NCBI GenBank assembly: GCA_016464825.1 | Contig: JAEKNQ010000059.1 | Location: 1 to 64,000 of the forward strand | Length of the DNA stretch: 64,000 nt | Direction of reading: 5' to 3' | Source of the DNA: Candidatus Dormiibacter inghamiae | GTDB taxonomy: Bacteria > Chloroflexota > Dormibacteria > Dormibacterales > Dormibacteraceae | In this document: one piece after another, positions 61,356 to 64,000 of the stretch | How positions within the stretch are numbered: the first letter of the stretch is position 1 | How the letters are laid out: every line of letters begins with the position of its first letter | The notes under the pieces: model-generated | What the model was told of the DNA's origin: nothing | What the model saw: only the letters and a program-made list of their open reading frames with translations | Databases searched by the model: none | Program-made: the position numbers and the translations under genes

Positions 61356-62279
61356 TCACTGCACGGACAGAACCAGCTTGCCGGACACAGAGCGCTCGCG
61401 GAGGCGCTGAAGCGCTGCCGCGGCGTCAGTCCAAGGCTGCGCCGACTCCACCTGGGGATTCAGGCGATCGCCGGCGACGAGCGCCGTCAGGTAGCCGAGA
61501 TCCCGCCCGGGCGGTTCGCCCGCGAGGGTCTGAAAGATGGTGAAACCGCGCAGCCGCACCGCCGCGCCGAGGTAGACCTCGCGGACGTCAAAGCTAGTGC
61601 GGGCGCCCGAGCTGTTGCCGAACATGACCAGGGTGCCGAGCGGGTCCACCGCCGTGAGCAGGCGGCCGAGTGACTCGCCACCCACCGATTCGAGTATCAG
61701 GTCGAAGCGACCTTCCAGATCCTCCAAGCCCACCAGCACCTGGTGGGCCCCGAGCTCGGTCAGCCCGACTGCCCGGGCCTGCGAGCCGACCACCGCTGTC
61801 ACCTCGGCTCCGCCGAGCCGGGCTAGCTGCACGGCGAAACGGCCCACTCCGCCCGCGGCCCCGGTGATCAGGACCCGGCGCCCGACCAAGCCGCGGCCAA
61901 GCCGCAGCATGCGCAGGGCGGTCAGGCCGGCTACCGGCAGCGCGGCCGCCTGGGCGTCATCGACCGTGTCCGGCAACTCGGCTAGCGAGGTGGCGGGGAC
62001 TGCCACGCGCTCGGCCCAGGCAGCCCCTGGCAGCAAGCCCACAACGCGGGCGCCGAGCGCCGGGCCGCTCCCCGTGCGAGCCGCGGACTCGACGACACCG
62101 GCGATGTCCCAGCCGGGCCGCCAACCCGGCGCGGCGGCCGCCAGCCGGTTGAGCTCGCCCCGGTTGAGGGAGATCGCGCGCACCGCGACGAGGGCTTCTT
62201 CCGGCCCTGGTTCCGGCTCAGCCACTTGCTGGATTGACACCCCTCCCGCCGCTGCCGGGTCGGCCACCAGTGCGCGCAC
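61356..62279 (-). CDS. Zinc-free MDR oxidoreductase (quinone oxidoreductase-like)
   Basis: The 307-residue protein has AVRAISLNRGELNRLAAAAP, PGWDIAGVVESAARTGSG and the cofactor motif VLITGAAGGVGRFAVQLARL. Catalytic and structural zinc cysteines are lacking, as in quinone oxidoreductases and enoyl reductases of the MDR superfamily. NADPH is the likely cofactor. It is transcribed divergently from the HisD-like gene with about 320 bases between them. GTG at 62279 is the start; a ribosome site is not obvious. Confidence 0.85.
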   Translation of the reverse strand: MRALVADPAAAGGVSIQQVAEPEPGPEEALVAVRAISLNRGELNRLAAAAPGWRPGWDIAGVVESAARTGSGPALGARVVGLLPGAAWAERVAVPATSLAELPDTVDDAQAAALPVAGLTALRMLRLGRGLVGRRVLITGAAGGVGRFAVQLARLGGAEVTAVVGSQARAVGLTELGAHQVLVGLEDLEGRFDLILESVGGESLGRLLTAVDPLGTLVMFGNSSGARTSFDVREVYLGAAVRLRGFTIFQTLAGEPPGRDLGYLTALVAGDRLNPQVESAQPWTDAAAALQRLRERSVSGKLVLSVQ

Positions 62280-62597
62280 CGCTAGATCAGACCCCCAGGC
62301 CAGCCGGCGATCGGCAGTGGTTTCGTGTGCAATTCTGATCTCCTCTTGCGGCGCAGGCCCGCCGGCCTCATCTCAGCGCACCAGTATGGGCTTCCGCTCT
62401 GTACCTTGAGCGCCATGCCTTCCGCTACGACATCCCCGGGAATGAGGCGACCCGCTGGTCACGAGGACCCAGCGCGGGCTCATCATGGGCAGGGAGGAGA
62501 AGGGCTCGCGGCGCTCGTGCGACCGGGTCCTGGCTACGACCTACAGCCTCGCACTTCTGATCACGCCGCGCCGCCACCGCCCGCTGAGGAGACCGAA
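62280..62597. other. Divergent intergenic region
   Basis: This separates the minus-strand MDR gene from the HisD-like gene. An open frame runs through it into the HisD-like gene from 62325, but its composition is not protein-like. It should contain promoters for both genes; no confident boxes were found. Confidence 0.35.
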
Positions 62598-63902
62598 ATG
62601 GCTACACCCGCTTCCGGCGCCTCACTCGACGTCACCTGGGCCAAGCGCCCGCAGCCGGCGGCGCCCGAGGATCGGCAGGCCGTCGAGGAGACTGTACGCG
62701 CCATCCTCGACGCCATCCGCAGCCGCGGCGAGGAGGCGGTCAGGGAGTATTCGCGCAAGCTCGACGGCTGGGACCCCGCGCATTTCCGCGTCGGCCGGGA
62801 GGAGATCGACCGCGCGTACGCTGCGGTCGGCCGGGAGGGCCTGGCAGAGATTGAGTTCACCCGCGCCCAAGTCCAGTCCTTCGCAGAGGCGCAACTCGCC
62901 ACGCTTCGCCCCCTCGAGGTCGAGTTAACCCCCGGCGTGACGCTCGGTCATGACCTGGTCCCCGTGAGCTCGGTGGGCTGCTACGTGCCCGGCGGCCACT
63001 ACCCGCTGATCGCCTCGGTGCACATGCAGGTGACGACCGCAAAGGTTGCCGGAGTGTCCCGCGTGATCGTCTGTGCGCCGCCCCGAGGACAGGACGGCAT
63101 CTGGCCCGCCACCCTGGTGGCCATGGACGCCTGTGGGGCCGATGAGATCTACTGCCTGGGCGGCGCGCAGGCCCTGGCTGCGATGGCCTTCGGGACCAGC
63201 GAGATCGCGCTGGTGGACATGATCACCGGGCCCGGCAACCCGTTCGTCGCCGAAGCCAAGCGCCAGCTCTTCGGCGAGGTTGGCATCGATCTACTTGCGG
63301 GGCCGACCGAGATCCTGATCATCGCCGACTCGACGGCAGACCCCGACGTGGCCGCCTGCGACCTGCTTGGACAGGCCGAGCACGGCCCCACCTCTCCCGC
63401 TCACCTTGTTACCACGTCGGCGAGGCTGGCCGACAGCGTGCTCGAGTCGCTGACGACCCAACTCGACCAGCTGCCGACCCGTGAGATTGCCGGCCAGGCC
63501 TGGGAGCGCATGGGCGCGGTGGCGGTGGTCAAGAGCCCCGAGGATTTGATCAGGTACTCGAACGAGTTTGCGCCTGAGCACCTGGAGGTGATCACCGAGG
63601 ACCCCGAGTGGTACCACCGTCGGGTCGTGAACTACGGTTCGCTCTTCCTCGGCGAGGAGACCACCGTGGCCTACGGCGACAAGGCGGTGGGCACCAACCA
63701 CACGTTGCCCACCGGCCGCGCCGCCCGCTACACCGGCGGCCTGTGGGTCGGCAAGTTCATCAAGGTCGTCACGTTCCAGCGGCTTACGCGGGAGGGCAGC
63801 CGGACGATCGCCGCACACGCCTCGCGGATCTCGACCATGGAGGGCATGGCGGCCCACGCCGAAACCTGCGACCTCCGCACCCGCCGGTACTCGCAGCTGT
63901 AG
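62598..63902 (+). CDS. Histidinol-dehydrogenase-family enzyme, HpsN-like
   Basis: ATG 62598 after GAGGAGACC gives 434 residues. GCYVPGGHYPLIASVHMQVT, MITGPGNPFVAEAKRQLFGE, LLGQAEHGPTSPAHLVTTS (Gln and His zinc ligands) and EFAPEHLEVITEDP are shared with HisD. The segment VAYGDKAVGTNHTLPTGRAA and RYTGGLWVGKFIKVVTFQRL is closer to sulfopropanediol 3-dehydrogenase (HpsN) than to biosynthetic HisD, which usually reads EHQLGTNHVLPT here. It should oxidise an alcohol to an acid in two NAD-dependent steps. No his genes flank it, which supports a catabolic role. Confidence 0.85.
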   Translation: MATPASGASLDVTWAKRPQPAAPEDRQAVEETVRAILDAIRSRGEEAVREYSRKLDGWDPAHFRVGREEIDRAYAAVGREGLAEIEFTRAQVQSFAEAQLATLRPLEVELTPGVTLGHDLVPVSSVGCYVPGGHYPLIASVHMQVTTAKVAGVSRVIVCAPPRGQDGIWPATLVAMDACGADEIYCLGGAQALAAMAFGTSEIALVDMITGPGNPFVAEAKRQLFGEVGIDLLAGPTEILIIADSTADPDVAACDLLGQAEHGPTSPAHLVTTSARLADSVLESLTTQLDQLPTREIAGQAWERMGAVAVVKSPEDLIRYSNEFAPEHLEVITEDPEWYHRRVVNYGSLFLGEETTVAYGDKAVGTNHTLPTGRAARYTGGLWVGKFIKVVTFQRLTREGSRTIAAHASRISTMEGMAAHAETCDLRTRRYSQL

Positions 63903-64000
63903 TTCGTCGGGTCGATCGCTACGCCGGCGGCTTCCCCAACCGCACGATGGCCGCCACCGGGCCGCCGCCGGCCGGCCCCTGGTGCATCGCGGCGACAGAC

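Overview
The window is G+C-rich bacterial chromosome. It has dense, often overlapping operons of catabolic enzymes, Liv-type and sugar-type ABC transporters, many CaiB/SDR/M24/CocE paralogues, and several promoters that place a -10 box 6-8 bases before the start codon (leaderless transcripts). This suits an uncultured soil-type lineage such as Chloroflexota/Dormibacterota or Actinomycetota. The assignment is inferred from gene style; no rRNA or other marker is present. Frequent one-base frameshifts in otherwise recognisable genes mean that some pseudogenes could be assembly errors.

Layout. 1-510: the end of an IS3-family element lies against a broken NTPase gene resembling defence-system ATPases. 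962-11114: an inducible catabolic cluster with a LacI regulator, two solute-binding-like proteins lacking export signals, a Gfo/Idh oxidoreductase, a CaiB CoA-transferase, a MaoC hydratase and a ribose-type ABC transporter. A strong promoter plus a perfect LacI-type palindrome (TAAATCGATTTA) sits before the second binding protein. Facing it are an RraA-like and a creatininase-like gene. 12.8-23.2 kb: an accessory zone with an IS1595 remnant, VapC remnants, two tRNA-Arg genes (one with the uncommon anticodon GCG), a tyrosine recombinase next to that tRNA, a full-length IS3-family element with a frameshifted orfB, a CocE hydrolase, and remnants of acetoacetyl-CoA synthetase, hydantoinase A, LivJ and IclR genes around one intact antitoxin/VapC pair. 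23.3-28.1 kb: an M24 peptidase, a CoA-transferase/metallo-beta-lactamase pair and a LivJ lipoprotein.

28.3-31.9 kb holds the most notable locus. A LysR regulator faces a three-gene operon: an AhpD/CMD-like protein, a GrdB-family protein (glycine/sarcosine/betaine/D-proline reductase family), and a haloalkane-dehalogenase-like hydrolase. The GrdB-like frame runs through an in-frame TGA inside a UxxC motif, followed 11 bases later by a perfect 7-bp stem with a GUA loop. This looks like a selenocysteine codon with a bacterial SECIS element.

32.2-39.1 kb: a second CocE hydrolase, an alpha/beta hydrolase, decayed GlcG/HbpS and M24 genes, a VOC protein, and a divergent oxidoreductase/alcohol dehydrogenase pair. 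39.1-47.5 kb (minus strand): one probable nine-gene operon, livHMGF followed by aldo/keto reductase, isochorismatase-type hydrolase, alpha/beta hydrolase, dihydroorotase-like amidohydrolase and a frameshifted SDR. This suggests that the Liv transporter feeds an amide or ureide degradation route. 47.6-57.3 kb (plus strand): an alcohol dehydrogenase, then a run of nine closely spaced or overlapping genes (M24, 2-hydroxyacid dehydrogenase, SDR, alcohol dehydrogenase, acyl-CoA dehydrogenase, amidohydrolase, SDR and two tandem cyclases). 57.3-63.9 kb: an acetolactate-synthase-like enzyme, a second LivJ, a cupin, an AMP-ligase remnant, a quinone-oxidoreductase-like enzyme and a HisD-family dehydrogenase closer to the HpsN type.
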